This document shows positions 18,301-27,857 of a DNA stretch of 64,000 bases, in pieces. A program made the translations under genes and the position numbers. The first letter of the stretch is position 1, and each line of letters starts with the position of its first letter. Location of the stretch: contig NZ_VTOL01000015.1 of NCBI RefSeq assembly GCF_009801115.1, positions 1 through 64,000 of the forward strand. Reading direction: 5' to 3'. The notes under the pieces were generated by a model. The model did no database searches. It was not told the origin of the DNA and worked only from the letters and a program-made list of their open reading frames with translations. Origin of the DNA: Dyadobacter sp. 3J3 (GTDB lineage: Bacteria > Bacteroidota > Bacteroidia > Cytophagales > Spirosomataceae).

Positions 18301-19589
18301 AGGGCTAATAAATTGGTATTGTTGATGGCTATTATCGACATAAGATTTTCTGCAAGAACAGGCAGAGAATGAAGCGGTGTATCTGATCGGATTTTTGGAT
18401 TTGGACAATGTCTGAACTGTCCTCTGGCAAAGTTTTCAAAAATATTAATCAGCTCGTCATAACTCTTAATAACAAGAGAATCGGAAGTATTGAGATATTT
18501 GTCATTTTGATATTGATGTACAAATCCGTGTAACAAAGGATCTTTCTTTTGATCAGCGATATCGAGCAAATAAGACGGAGTATCAAAATAAATGGCTTCA
18601 TAACCCATTGTAGTACCAAAATGCAGGAAAGCTTTGGCGTGTTTAATTTTCAGGAATTTATCATCGGACAAAGTGCTTTCCTCAAAAATTACATTGGGCA
18701 AAGTCGTGAGTGACGCATAAATATTTTTGTTTTTTTGAAACGGATATGGACGGATAACTAATTTCCAGTCCGGCAATATTGTTTTTAAATGAGTAGCAAT
18801 TTGATGACAATATTTCACCTCCTGACGAGCCAAGGCATTATAGCCGGTCGCAAATCCAAAATATATGTACTGAAAATTATAAGGAAGTTTTTCAGTGCGA
18901 TTCGCTTCATGACTGATAAATTTTTCAATGGGAGCAAATTGTGTGGCACCCCAGATTTTGATTTTCTCTGCTTTAATATGCTGCAATTTGATCAGATCCT
19001 CTTTTATCCCTTCATTCCAGACAAGATAATTTGTCCGTTTTGAAAAAGTTTTCATTTTGCAGGCATGATCCCAACTGTATACATAAGTCCAGACGGGTTT
19101 ATTTTCCTGAATTATTTTGGCAAAAATAAAGTCATTGGAAATCTCGGTAAAGCATAAAAACATATCAATGTCTGTATCGATTAAGAATGACTTTTTTAGC
19201 TCGGAAACTAAATCAAGAAATTGGTCATAACTTATAATTTGGGGCGTAATTTTACTTAAAGAAAGCAAAGAAGATTGTATAATACGGGCCCATTTTTTGT
19301 TAGAAGAATTCGATAATTTGATATGCTCGGTCAGGTAATAATTGTAGCCGCTTGCCGGGAGTTTACCAAAAACAAGATAAGTATACTGCCAGAGCAGTTG
19401 AATTATTCTTGAAATTCCAGTCAAAGCCTGAATTGGAATAACAGTTACTGCGGGCAACAGTTTTCCCATCTTTTGTACGTCAGACTTCTGTACAAAAGCC
19501 ACAATATGGTGATCCTGACTTAGCAAGTCAAGCAGATCACGAAAGTCTTTACGTGTATCAAGATAATTTGCCAGAACGCCTATTTTCAT
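18297..19589 (-). CDS. Putative GT-B transferase, capsule/CDP-glycerol-transferase-like
   Basis: 430 aa. It starts MKIGVLANYLDTRKDFRDLL, like a GT-B N-terminal domain. In the C-terminal half IRPYPFQKNKNIY, then FLHFGTTMGYEAIYFDTPSYLLDI resemble the donor site of CDP-glycerol glycerophosphotransferase-like and KpsS-like capsule proteins (RPxP ... S/GTTxGxEA ... P). No signal peptide or membrane helix. It is the first gene after a 316-base gap behind the ABC transporter genes and is coupled to the next gene by an ATGA overlap. The exact reaction is unknown. Confidence 0.6.
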   Translation of the reverse strand: MKIGVLANYLDTRKDFRDLLDLLSQDHHIVAFVQKSDVQKMGKLLPAVTVIPIQALTGISRIIQLLWQYTYLVFGKLPASGYNYYLTEHIKLSNSSNKKWARIIQSSLLSLSKITPQIISYDQFLDLVSELKKSFLIDTDIDMFLCFTEISNDFIFAKIIQENKPVWTYVYSWDHACKMKTFSKRTNYLVWNEGIKEDLIKLQHIKAEKIKIWGATQFAPIEKFISHEANRTEKLPYNFQYIYFGFATGYNALARQEVKYCHQIATHLKTILPDWKLVIRPYPFQKNKNIYASLTTLPNVIFEESTLSDDKFLKIKHAKAFLHFGTTMGYEAIYFDTPSYLLDIADQKKDPLLHGFVHQYQNDKYLNTSDSLVIKSYDELINIFENFARGQFRHCPNPKIRSDTPLHSLPVLAENLMSIIAINNTNLLAL

Positions 19590-19905
19590 TGCAATTTTTG
19601 AAAAATGATAATCCGACTTTGTTAAAAAATAATTTATTAACGTTGATAGTCAGAAGATTTTCATTTACAGAAATAGTGGACTTTCTGGCTTGTTGAGTTT
19701 TGAAGTGATATCGGGTTTCTTAGATGTTAGATTTCAAAAAGAATTTTTGGTCACATATTTTGTTGTCCGGCATTTGTAATTCAGGATTTAATCCATGGTT
19801 AAAATCAATTCAGAGAACTTCAATTCCATGGCATAAAGCAGGAAACGTACTTTATTCGTTTTACGACTAATTGAAATTTGAATAATTTAAAAGTATAAAA
19901 ATCAG
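19590..19905. other. Intergenic gap inside the polysaccharide locus
   Basis: 316 bases, AT-rich, between the ABC transporter ATPase gene and the downstream glycosyltransferase block, all on the minus strand. I see no gene, no strong hairpin and no clear TAnnTTTG promoter. A promoter for the downstream block may lie here. Confidence 0.5.
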
Positions 19906-21153
19906 TTAGACGGGTAAAATTCTTACGTTCATTTGATTTAAAATCAAACTCTTATTTGTCAAATTCAGTAGTGAATGTTGAGGTCTGGCATCTTCAAAAG
20001 TTATAAAAATTCCTTCTCCAATATTTTGGATAACGTGATTGTTAATGAAGAGTGAGATCAATATCTGATAAGTACCCGGACTGCAAATGATGTTATTCTC
20101 TGTAAAAACCGCTTCGTAATTTCCTTTTTCTGCTTGAAAAGGTGTTGAATAAACATTTCTAAGCAGAACATTATCGGATGTCAAAAGACCAACCGCTACC
20201 ACGAGATTTGAAACTGAATAATGCGTTTGAAAACCAATTTTTAACTGCCATAAATCGGTAACTGAAAAATGGTTACTTAACTGATTTTCATTATCTGTAA
20301 TTTTCAAATGGGTAAAATATGCTTCCTGGTTTTCAATCTTTTCAAAATGAAATTCACTTTGATTGTATGCAAAATTGTTAAGGTATTGCTTAATGGCCAG
20401 ATCAGTTTCTCCCTGATATTCAAGTTTTCCGTTTTTCAGAAAAATACTTTTAGGACAAAGCGATTTCACGGATGTCAGATTGTGACTTACAAAAAGTACC
20501 GTCCTGCCTTCATTTTGGCTGACATCTTTCATTTTGTCAAGACATTTTCGTTGAAATTCTACATCTCCAACCGCTAAAACTTCATCAATGACCAAGATTT
20601 CGGGCTCCAAATGTGCAGCGACAGCAAAAGCAAGCCGGACGTACATGCCGGATGAATAACGTTTTACAGGCGTATCAAGGTAAAGTTCAACACCGGCAAA
20701 GGCGACAATTTCATCCAGTTTATTCTGAATTTCACTTTTCCGCATACCAAGAATTGCGCCGTTTAAAAAGATATTTTCACGACCGGTAAGATCCGGATGA
20801 AATCCGGTTCCAACTTCAAGTAACGATGCTATTCTGCCTCGGATGCGGATTCTGCCCGTTGTAGGTTTTGTGACCCGGGATAAAATTTTTAGAAGCGTGG
20901 ATTTTCCGGCTCCGTTGCCTCCAATTATTCCTAAAACGTCACCCTGTTTTATTTCAAAAGATATATCGGACAAGGCCCAAAATTCCGTAATAACATTTTT
21001 TTTCAAAACTTCGCCAATTTTACTGACGGGATCAGCTTTACCTCTGGTAAGCGCCCACCATCGGGAAAGATCGCGGGAGATAGTTCCGGTTGAGATTTCT
21101 CCAAGCTGATAGCGCTTCGAAACATTTTCAAAATGAATGACCGTTTTTGTCAT
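19906..21153 (-). CDS. wzt: Polysaccharide ABC exporter ATPase with C-terminal glycan-binding domain (Wzt-like)
   Basis: 415 aa. The nucleotide-binding domain occupies about 1-245: Walker A GGNGAGKSTLLKILS, signature YSSGMYVRLAFAVA, Walker B EILVIDEVLAVGD, and H-loop VSHN. The remaining 170 residues form a beta-rich extension as in Wzt proteins that read the terminal sugar of O-antigen or capsule chains before export. It partners the permease 2 bases upstream. The family uses ATP hydrolysis to move lipid-linked glycan across the inner membrane. Confidence 0.93.
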   Translation of the reverse strand: MTKTVIHFENVSKRYQLGEISTGTISRDLSRWWALTRGKADPVSKIGEVLKKNVITEFWALSDISFEIKQGDVLGIIGGNGAGKSTLLKILSRVTKPTTGRIRIRGRIASLLEVGTGFHPDLTGRENIFLNGAILGMRKSEIQNKLDEIVAFAGVELYLDTPVKRYSSGMYVRLAFAVAAHLEPEILVIDEVLAVGDVEFQRKCLDKMKDVSQNEGRTVLFVSHNLTSVKSLCPKSIFLKNGKLEYQGETDLAIKQYLNNFAYNQSEFHFEKIENQEAYFTHLKITDNENQLSNHFSVTDLWQLKIGFQTHYSVSNLVVAVGLLTSDNVLLRNVYSTPFQAEKGNYEAVFTENNIICSPGTYQILISLFINNHVIQNIGEGIFITFEDARPQHSLLNLTNKSLILNQMNVRILPV

Positions 21154-21155
21154 AT

Positions 21156-22010
21156 TTATATCTTATCCATAAAAGTTTTCTCAACTCTGTTGAAAATTAT
21201 GATACTGAAAAACAAGCTTGTTATCATAAATAGAGAGCTGTAAATCAGGTTGAAATACGACAGGTTTCCATGGCCGGTGAAGGCGTAGCGAAAAGCCTCA
21301 ACAATGCTGGTGATCGGATTTAACAATAAAAGCCATCTGTATTTTTCAGAGGCAATTTCCAGGGGATACACAATGGGTGTTGCATACATGAGTAATTGTA
21401 TTCCAAACTGGATTAAAAACCGCAAATCTCTATATCGGGTTGTCAGGGATGAGATCAATATTCCAAAACTGAAACCCAATCCCGACATCAAAATAATGTA
21501 AAAAGGAAAAAGTAACATAGTAATGTTTGGGCTTATACCGGCTGTTTTTTGAAATAGGAAATAAATCCAGACAAGTAGAAAAAGAATGAATTGAATGAAA
21601 AATTTAAGCAGACTGGAAATCACGATAGAAATGGGCGTTACCATTCTTGGAAAATATACCTTACCGAATAGATTCTGGTTGGCAATAAAGGTTTCAGACG
21701 TTTTGAGAAGGCATTCCTGGAAATAATTCCAGATCGTGATTCCGCCCAGATAAAACAAAATTTTTGGAGAACCGCCTGTTGAAATTTTTGCCATATTGCC
21801 AAAAATGATAACATACATGAGTGTTGTCAGCATGGGTTGGATAAAAAACCATAATGGACCTAAAATCGTCTGTTTGTAAGTAGCCACAACATCACGCCTC
21901 ACGAACAAAAAAATGAGGTCACGATATTGCCAAAGCTCATGCCAGTTAATATCGAAAAGTCCGGTATAAGGGATTATTTCCAAATCCCATTTTTCTTCTG
22001 AATCGCTCAT
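21156..22010 (-). CDS. wzm: Polysaccharide ABC exporter permease (Wzm-like)
   Basis: About 284 aa, ABC-2 type. A cytoplasmic N-terminus with LWQYRDLIFLFVRRDVVATYKQTILGPLW is the diagnostic Wzm segment, followed by six hydrophobic segments. I prefer the ATG at 22010 (MSDSEEKW); an alternative ATG at 22049 overlaps the SDR gene by 16 bases. With the ATPase gene immediately downstream it makes an inner-membrane glycan exporter. Confidence 0.92.
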   Translation of the reverse strand: MSDSEEKWDLEIIPYTGLFDINWHELWQYRDLIFLFVRRDVVATYKQTILGPLWFFIQPMLTTLMYVIIFGNMAKISTGGSPKILFYLGGITIWNYFQECLLKTSETFIANQNLFGKVYFPRMVTPISIVISSLLKFFIQFILFLLVWIYFLFQKTAGISPNITMLLFPFYIILMSGLGFSFGILISSLTTRYRDLRFLIQFGIQLLMYATPIVYPLEIASEKYRWLLLLNPITSIVEAFRYAFTGHGNLSYFNLIYSSLFMITSLFFSIIIFNRVEKTFMDKI

Positions 22011-22033
22011 TGGATTATCAGTTAATACTTGAT

Positions 22034-22870
22034 TTACCACGCCGTCCATCCGCCGTCGACCGTTAAAAGTGAACCTGTCATATAGGTTGAAGCATTGGAA
22101 GCCAGGAAAGTAAATGGCCCAATCAGTTCTTCACGATCACACATTCTTCCGAGAGGGGATAATTGAGCAAAGTTTTTTAAAAAAGCTTCATCGTGATCAT
22201 TGTAAATTCCATGCGGCACAACGGCATTGCAGCGAATTCCTTCTCGAGCATAAAATGAGGCCAGGTATCTTGTAAAATTTGGAACAAAGGATTTAGAAGC
22301 CACGTAATCAATCGGTTTGTAATTCTGATTTCCATCTCCGAAGTCATACAGATTTTGATTAGGAGAAACCACAGAATAGGTTGATGCCACATTGATAATA
22401 TTTCCTGATTTTTGCTTAATCATTTGTTTACAAGCATATTGGGTAATCAGTATTGTGCCGGTCAGATTAATATCAACTGATTTTTGGAGTAAATCGGTAG
22501 GATAATTTTCAAAGCGGCTTTGATTAACTTTTTTGGATGATTCCTTGTCAAATTTGGCGTCAAGTCCGGCGTTATTAATCAGTACATCCAGTCTGCCAAA
22601 TTTTTGAATAATGGCGGTCATTGTCTGCTCACAACTTTTTTTGTCCGTAATATCCAGCTTTTGAAAAAGAAACTGGCTGGCCGGGAAATTTCTGGAAATT
22701 TCATTTTCAATCTTATTCTGTTTGCTTTCGTCAATATCAGCAAGAATTACGAAGGCGCCTTGTGCAAGAAATGCGGAAGCAATCGTTTGTCCGATTAGGC
22801 CATAAGCCCCCGTTATAAGAATAACTTTGTCGGCAATGGACAAAGAAACGTGTGTGTGATATGTGTTCAT
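22034..22870 (-). CDS. SDR-family oxidoreductase
   Basis: 278 aa, classical short-chain dehydrogenase. Cofactor motif TGAYGLIGQTIA near residue 19, NNAG (VLINNAGLDAKF), catalytic Ser in VASTYSV, YVASK (Tyr and Lys), and C-terminal MTGSLLTVDGGWTAW. The start is the ATG at 22870, overlapping the upstream stop by one base. It lies between a Gfo/Idh/MocA oxidoreductase and the exporter, so it probably acts on a sugar nucleotide or a nonulosonic-acid-like sugar; the substrate is not shown by the sequence. Confidence 0.88.
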   Translation of the reverse strand: MNTYHTHVSLSIADKVILITGAYGLIGQTIASAFLAQGAFVILADIDESKQNKIENEISRNFPASQFLFQKLDITDKKSCEQTMTAIIQKFGRLDVLINNAGLDAKFDKESSKKVNQSRFENYPTDLLQKSVDINLTGTILITQYACKQMIKQKSGNIINVASTYSVVSPNQNLYDFGDGNQNYKPIDYVASKSFVPNFTRYLASFYAREGIRCNAVVPHGIYNDHDEAFLKNFAQLSPLGRMCDREELIGPFTFLASNASTYMTGSLLTVDGGWTAW

Positions 22871-23832
22871 TATTGACAAATACAGATAATTACTTTTGAT
22901 TCTTCGAGTGAGCGTAAAGAGTTCTCTTGAAAATTTCCGTCATGAATTTTTTGAAAAAAATTCATTATTTGCGATTCATAAAGCTTGTTTCTATCAAAAT
23001 CCGGAATCGTTTGAATCGTGGTTTTCTCCTGATGAAAAGTTGTCATGATCGATTTGTAATAATCTATTTCAATTGATCCATCTTCAAATACGAAGCGGTA
23101 CCAGCGTCTGGGATTTCTTTCGTGGAAATTCATATGACAATGTGCAGTAATTCCATTTTGATAGCCAATTGAAATGTCAGCTCCCGATTCCACGTTTATT
23201 TGAAGTGAAGCATTGTAATTTTTCAAAGTATGCCAGGTATTTACTGTACTTCCTGCGAGCCAGTTTACCAAATCAATATCATGACTGAGCGTGAGTGCGG
23301 CGCCTCCACCAAACTCTTTTCTTGCTGCGTAAGATTGTTGATAATCCTCCCACGGATGCCAGTCGGGCAGATATTCTCCCCAATACGTTTGCATATTGAT
23401 CAGATTCCCCATTTTTTTATTCTGAACCATCGATTTGACAGTTTGGAAAAAATCATGATAGCGGAGCATATAAGCAATCTGCACACAAGCGTTATTTTTT
23501 GTAATAGCGTTTGTAAGTTTCTCGTAATCAGTCAAATTATGAGATAATGGTTTTTCAATCAGGATATGAATTCCTCTTTTCACACAAAGTAAAGCTTGCT
23601 CTGTATGTTGAAAAGTAGGTGTGCAAATAATCGCAGATTTGGGTTTTAGTGTATCGATTAGGCTTAAATCGGTAAAAATATTAATTGTTTTTTCATCAAT
23701 ATTCCTCAGAGGAAGATTCCTTTGTCGGTAAATCCAAATATTAGAATAACCTGATTTTTGAAGAATTTGAATATGCCTTTCTCCGATAGAACCAGCGCCA
23801 AAAATAAGAATTGGGTCATCTTTTTTAATCAT
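22870..23832 (-). CDS. Gfo/Idh/MocA-family oxidoreductase
   Basis: 320 aa. The N-terminal Rossmann motif is ILIFGAGSIGERHIQILQ, then IICTPTFQHTEQAL and the catalytic-region EKPLSHN, all standard for this NAD(P)-dependent sugar dehydrogenase family. The C-terminal half contains GGGAALTLSHDIDLVNWLAG. The ATG at 23832, two bases after the upstream TAG, is preferred over a TTG at 23850. Together with NeuB-, NeuA- and SDR-like neighbours it probably modifies an activated acidic sugar. Confidence 0.88.
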   Translation of the reverse strand: MIKKDDPILIFGAGSIGERHIQILQKSGYSNIWIYRQRNLPLRNIDEKTINIFTDLSLIDTLKPKSAIICTPTFQHTEQALLCVKRGIHILIEKPLSHNLTDYEKLTNAITKNNACVQIAYMLRYHDFFQTVKSMVQNKKMGNLINMQTYWGEYLPDWHPWEDYQQSYAARKEFGGGAALTLSHDIDLVNWLAGSTVNTWHTLKNYNASLQINVESGADISIGYQNGITAHCHMNFHERNPRRWYRFVFEDGSIEIDYYKSIMTTFHQEKTTIQTIPDFDRNKLYESQIMNFFQKIHDGNFQENSLRSLEESKVIICICQ

Positions 23833-23834
23833 GA

Positions 23835-24557
23835 CTAAAACTTTACACAATCATATTTCAAGATCATTTCCTCGGCACGTTGAAAACTTGCCAGATCATC
23901 AATATCGATAGCGAACTGCTGTTCAATGATATAAGGGAGAATATTTTTACCCGACATTGATTTTTGTTTAATAATCACGTCAGCCCGAATAACATCCAGC
24001 GTTCCGATTTGCCAATATATTTCGGGTAAATTCTGGCGTGGTTGATTGTAGGATTCATGGATTATATCTTGTTGAAGCAATGGTTTCATTTTTATACTTG
24101 CTTCATCTAAAATCCACATTTTGAATGGAGTATGAAAAGCGGGAGTAACAATTCTTAAACTATCAGCTTCTGAACTTTGCATTTTGTGTATACAAATTTC
24201 TATATCATGAATAAAACGGACAGGAGACGTCGGACGAAATTGTACGACTAAGTTCGGCTTGTAGTTTTCATTGATATCAAGCCATTCCAGTGCGTGGGTG
24301 AATACTTCCAGATCCTTGCTTAAATCACCAGCAAAGTGGGCTGGACGGATAAAGGGGACTTCGGCTCCATAAGATCGTGCAACCTCCGCAATTTCTTCGG
24401 AATCGGTCGAAACAATCACACGTGTTATGGACGGTGATGCTAACGCTGCTTTTATACTGTAAGCAATCAAGGGATGACCGGCCATAAGTTTTATATTTTT
24501 TCCGGGAAGGCCTTTACTGCCACCTCTTGCTGGAATGATAGACAGAATCTCTTTCAA
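23835..24557 (-). CDS. Acylneuraminate cytidylyltransferase family protein
   Basis: 240 aa. SIIPARGGSKGLPGKNIKLMAGHPLIAYSIK is the CTP-binding N-terminus of CMP-sialic acid/CMP-Kdo synthetases, followed by VIVSTDSEEIAEVARSYGAEV and FRPTSPVR. It should activate an acidic nine- or eight-carbon sugar as its CMP derivative. Immediately upstream lies a NeuB-like synthase with a 4-base overlap. Whether the product is a sialic, legionaminic or pseudaminic relative cannot be told here. Confidence 0.9.
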   Translation of the reverse strand: MKEILSIIPARGGSKGLPGKNIKLMAGHPLIAYSIKAALASPSITRVIVSTDSEEIAEVARSYGAEVPFIRPAHFAGDLSKDLEVFTHALEWLDINENYKPNLVVQFRPTSPVRFIHDIEICIHKMQSSEADSLRIVTPAFHTPFKMWILDEASIKMKPLLQQDIIHESYNQPRQNLPEIYWQIGTLDVIRADVIIKQKSMSGKNILPYIIEQQFAIDIDDLASFQRAEEMILKYDCVKF

Positions 24558-25435
24558 TGTGCGTGTGATTTTAATTTGGTGCGCTGGATTTTTTCGACAT
24601 CGAGTATGTCCTCAGACTTGAAATGTAAAGCCACGCAGGTATGATGAAGATCTCTCACCAGTTTTTGCAGGCCTGGCACTTCCAGAGATGCAGCGTGATC
24701 CGTTCCTTTCCAGGTTCGGTCTTTGGTAAAGTGCCGTTCAATCCATTTGGCACCCAAAGTATAAGCAGCAACGTCTATTGCAATACCCAAATGATGGCCT
24801 GAAAAGCCGAATTCTTTTATTCTATGTTCGAAATGGAAGTATAGTTTTCGTAATTCCAGCAGACAGATATCCTGGAAATCAACCGGATATCCCGAAGTGC
24901 AGCTGTAAAGAATTAATCGGTTTTGAGCCTGATTTGTTTCTTCAAAAAGGGTAACAATTGTTTCAATTTCCTCCCAGGTAGTCATTCCGACAGAAATATG
25001 AATGTCTCCATCATAATAATCACGGAGGTAAAGCAGCATTTCGAAATTGCAATTGCTGGCAGCAGGCACTTTGATGAAATCAGGATTGAGCGCTGCAATT
25101 TCTTGTGCGGAAGTTAAATCCCAAACCGAACAGGCATACCCAATTCCAAGATTTTCGGAGAATTGTTTAAGTTCTTTATGCTGGTCAATATTAAACTCCA
25201 AAGCTTCGCGATGTTCGCCATAAGTGGCTCCATAGGATTGATATGGAACGGGATGAGGCTTAATGAACTGCTCTTTTGTTAATAATTCCTTCGGATTTCG
25301 TTTTTGAAATTTGGCATAATCTGCTTTGCAATCTTTTGCTAAACCAATTAATTCTTTGGCAATATCAAGATTGCCCATGTGATTACAGCCAATCTCTGCG
25401 ACGATTTTGGGCGGTTGATAATTCAGATAATTCAT
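24554..25435 (-). CDS. N-acetylneuraminate synthase family protein without SAF domain
   Basis: 293 aa. A NeuB-type TIM barrel: VAEIGCNHMGNLDIAKELI, DYAKFQKRNP, IKVPAASNCNFEML, LYSCTSGYP, FSGHHLGIAIDVAAYTLGAKWIERHFTKDR. These enzymes condense phosphoenolpyruvate with an N-acetyl hexosamine derivative to make a nonulosonic acid. The sequence stops about 25 residues after the barrel, so the C-terminal antifreeze-like (SAF) domain of usual NeuB enzymes (about 340-360 aa) is missing. It is in operon with the CMP-transferase. No UDP-GlcNAc 2-epimerase or PseB/LegB-type gene is in this cluster. Confidence 0.88.
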   Translation of the reverse strand: MNYLNYQPPKIVAEIGCNHMGNLDIAKELIGLAKDCKADYAKFQKRNPKELLTKEQFIKPHPVPYQSYGATYGEHREALEFNIDQHKELKQFSENLGIGYACSVWDLTSAQEIAALNPDFIKVPAASNCNFEMLLYLRDYYDGDIHISVGMTTWEEIETIVTLFEETNQAQNRLILYSCTSGYPVDFQDICLLELRKLYFHFEHRIKEFGFSGHHLGIAIDVAAYTLGAKWIERHFTKDRTWKGTDHAASLEVPGLQKLVRDLHHTCVALHFKSEDILDVEKIQRTKLKSHAH

Positions 25436-25447
25436 ATAAAGTGTGTG

Positions 25448-27853
25448 TCATGTTTGAGTCAATCTGGAAATCTTACCTTTACCCTTTTCGTTGAAATATG
25501 TATTTCGTTTATAATCGTAACCATATTGATACGGATAAGCCTGCGATGCTGTTAATGAACTATATAGATTATCAGGATAAAAGTCATTGATTAACACTTC
25601 GATTTTGTCAATTTCGTAATCCACCGCCAGCGTTTCTGCGAGTCGGGAAGCATCTTGATCTGAGTACAGCCATCTTATAATAAACAGTATTAAATGACTT
25701 TCACGCAGCAGCGGAATATTATCAGAAACCAGTCCGACGGGAGCGGAATCCAGAAAAATGTAATCATATTCTTTTCTGCAATGGGTCAGTAAATCGTTAA
25801 ACAAATCCTTTTGCAGAAGTTCAGCGGGATTGAATGGGGGAGGACCGGCCGGGATATAATCCAGATTTGATATGATTGAGGATTTTATAACATCATTCAA
25901 CTGTGTTTTCTTTTGTAAATAATTACTCAAACCGTTTTCATTTGAATCTTCGAAAAAATGATGCAGTCTGGATTTTCGTAAATCGCAGCCAATAACAATA
26001 ACCGTTTTTCCAATTTTTGTAAGAGACAAGGCAAGATTAACAGAAACAAATGTTTTGCCTTCGCCGGATTGCTGAGAGGTGATCAAAACTTGTTTTCCTT
26101 TTTCCGGATGTAATATCTGATTTGTATTTAAAAAACTTAACCGCGTTCTAAGCGCGCTGATGGATTCGGAAAAAATGGATTGATCGGATAATAACGTATT
26201 TAGCTTGATCCGGTTTTCCTTACCCTGCTTTTGCGGGAAATGGTAAATTAAGCCTAATAAATGAATACTTGCGGAAGCTTTCCCAAGATCAATATCTACA
26301 AATTTCCGGTTGAAATAACGTGCGAGAAAGATCGAAGAAATACCTGTTAATAAGCCAAGAAATAATGTTAGGGAAATAATCTGAGCAGGTTTTGGAAATA
26401 TTTTCTCTACTTCCATCAATGTAATGATACGGAATGAAGGTAACATCCCGGCCCTTACGATGGAAGATTCAATTTCCTTGTTCAGCAGTAAAGAATAGAT
26501 ATTTTTATTGACTTCAAAATTGCTTTGAAGGTACAGGAAGTTTTTTTCAAGAGCCGGAATTTGTCTGAACTGTTTTTGTAACGATGCAAGATTCCGGCCA
26601 AGAATTCCAATTGTGCCTGCATTTTTCTGTTTTTGAAGTAAAATATTATCCAGTATTTGACCTCGGGTTTTACCAAGTTCCTCATCCAGGTTTTTTATGG
26701 CTGACGAATTAATACTGTATTTTATTAAGAGCTCTTTTCTCTTTGAGATCAATAAATTAAACTGATCAATCAAATCAACCAATACTGCATCCGTAGTTCC
26801 ATCCAATCCTACCGACAGGTAATTAACCTGCTCAAAAGTATTTCCAAGATTTTTTTCAAGCGTTTGTATGTATGCTTTTTGGATCTCGGATTCATTTTTT
26901 CGTAGTTCGATAGCGCGTGTTTTTTCAGAAATTTCGATAGCAGAAGCACTTACATCGAAAACGGCATTTTTTTGTTTGAAAATCTCTAATTTATGTGCAG
27001 CTTCTTTCAAAGCATCCGAGTAAACTTTTAGCTGATCGTTAATAAAATGCAGTGTAAGATCGGAAGATTGTTGTTTTTGCCGAAGGTCATATAGCTGGTA
27101 AGATTCCAGTAGCTTTTCCAGGAAATCTTTGGCGAATGGTTTGTTATGGTGTTTGAACGAAACGGTTAGAACGGGCATTTTGTCCTCAATTTCTGTTACT
27201 TCAATCCGTTTCATAAAATCGCGTGCTATTATGGACGGATTGTTATAAACAAATTCAATGTCGAAGTTTTCTGTACTATTTATTTGTTCAATTTGGAATG
27301 ATAAACCTGGTAACGAACAAGTTGTGCCCTTGGCAAGCTTGAAATTTTTAACGTAATCCTCGGTTTGATAGGAAAGTTCTGACCATGAATGAATTGAGAA
27401 TTTTCCTTTTTCAAACTTCAATTCATCAAATGAAAGTACACGAATTGTCAGTGGTTTATAGGGGTAAATATCAATGCGACGGAAATCTTTTAACCGGTAA
27501 AAGGTAAAGGGATGGTGAAGTTTGGTCAAGGCATTTTCAACAACTTCACGGGATTGTATATTGTATTTTTCTGTCAAATATTCACTGCTCCCGTCATTGA
27601 TCAGGTACGTGGGTTTTGTATTGGTGATCTCATCCAGTTCCGTTTGCTTGTCAAGATATTTAAGGTTGATCGACGCAACATATTTTGGTTTGACAAGTTT
27701 TAAAAACAGAAAGCCGCTAATACCAAAAAACAAAAGTGATCCTGCCACCCAATACCAGCGGCTAAGAATCACTTTGAAAACCTTTTGAAAATCCAGGGAA
27801 TCAGAGTGATTAAGAAATTCTTCAAAAAAAGCACTTTCATTCCCTTTCGCCAT
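25448..27853 (-). CDS. wzc: Polysaccharide co-polymerase/BY-kinase (Wzc-like)
   Basis: 801 aa inner-membrane protein. An N-terminal Wzz domain has one membrane helix (about 34-54, SLLFFGISGFLFLKLV) and a long periplasmic coiled-coil-rich part (about 280-450). A second helix (about 490-510) is followed by a cytoplasmic tyrosine kinase domain: Walker A SQQSGEGKTFVSVNLALSL, Walker A' VIGCDLRKSR and Walker B YDYIFLDSAPVG. The C-terminal tail is Tyr-rich (YPYQYGYDY, NTYF), the expected autophosphorylation cluster. With the PHP phosphatase upstream it forms the phosphorylation switch controlling polymer export. Confidence 0.93.
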   Translation of the reverse strand: MAKGNESAFFEEFLNHSDSLDFQKVFKVILSRWYWVAGSLLFFGISGFLFLKLVKPKYVASINLKYLDKQTELDEITNTKPTYLINDGSSEYLTEKYNIQSREVVENALTKLHHPFTFYRLKDFRRIDIYPYKPLTIRVLSFDELKFEKGKFSIHSWSELSYQTEDYVKNFKLAKGTTCSLPGLSFQIEQINSTENFDIEFVYNNPSIIARDFMKRIEVTEIEDKMPVLTVSFKHHNKPFAKDFLEKLLESYQLYDLRQKQQSSDLTLHFINDQLKVYSDALKEAAHKLEIFKQKNAVFDVSASAIEISEKTRAIELRKNESEIQKAYIQTLEKNLGNTFEQVNYLSVGLDGTTDAVLVDLIDQFNLLISKRKELLIKYSINSSAIKNLDEELGKTRGQILDNILLQKQKNAGTIGILGRNLASLQKQFRQIPALEKNFLYLQSNFEVNKNIYSLLLNKEIESSIVRAGMLPSFRIITLMEVEKIFPKPAQIISLTLFLGLLTGISSIFLARYFNRKFVDIDLGKASASIHLLGLIYHFPQKQGKENRIKLNTLLSDQSIFSESISALRTRLSFLNTNQILHPEKGKQVLITSQQSGEGKTFVSVNLALSLTKIGKTVIVIGCDLRKSRLHHFFEDSNENGLSNYLQKKTQLNDVIKSSIISNLDYIPAGPPPFNPAELLQKDLFNDLLTHCRKEYDYIFLDSAPVGLVSDNIPLLRESHLILFIIRWLYSDQDASRLAETLAVDYEIDKIEVLINDFYPDNLYSSLTASQAYPYQYGYDYKRNTYFNEKGKGKISRLTQT

Positions 27854-27857
27854 TCTG

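Noticed and set aside
18301..18408. N-terminal extension of the GT-A type gene
   Set aside because: It lies entirely inside the upstream gene; an ATGA overlap at 18300-18297 marks the true start.
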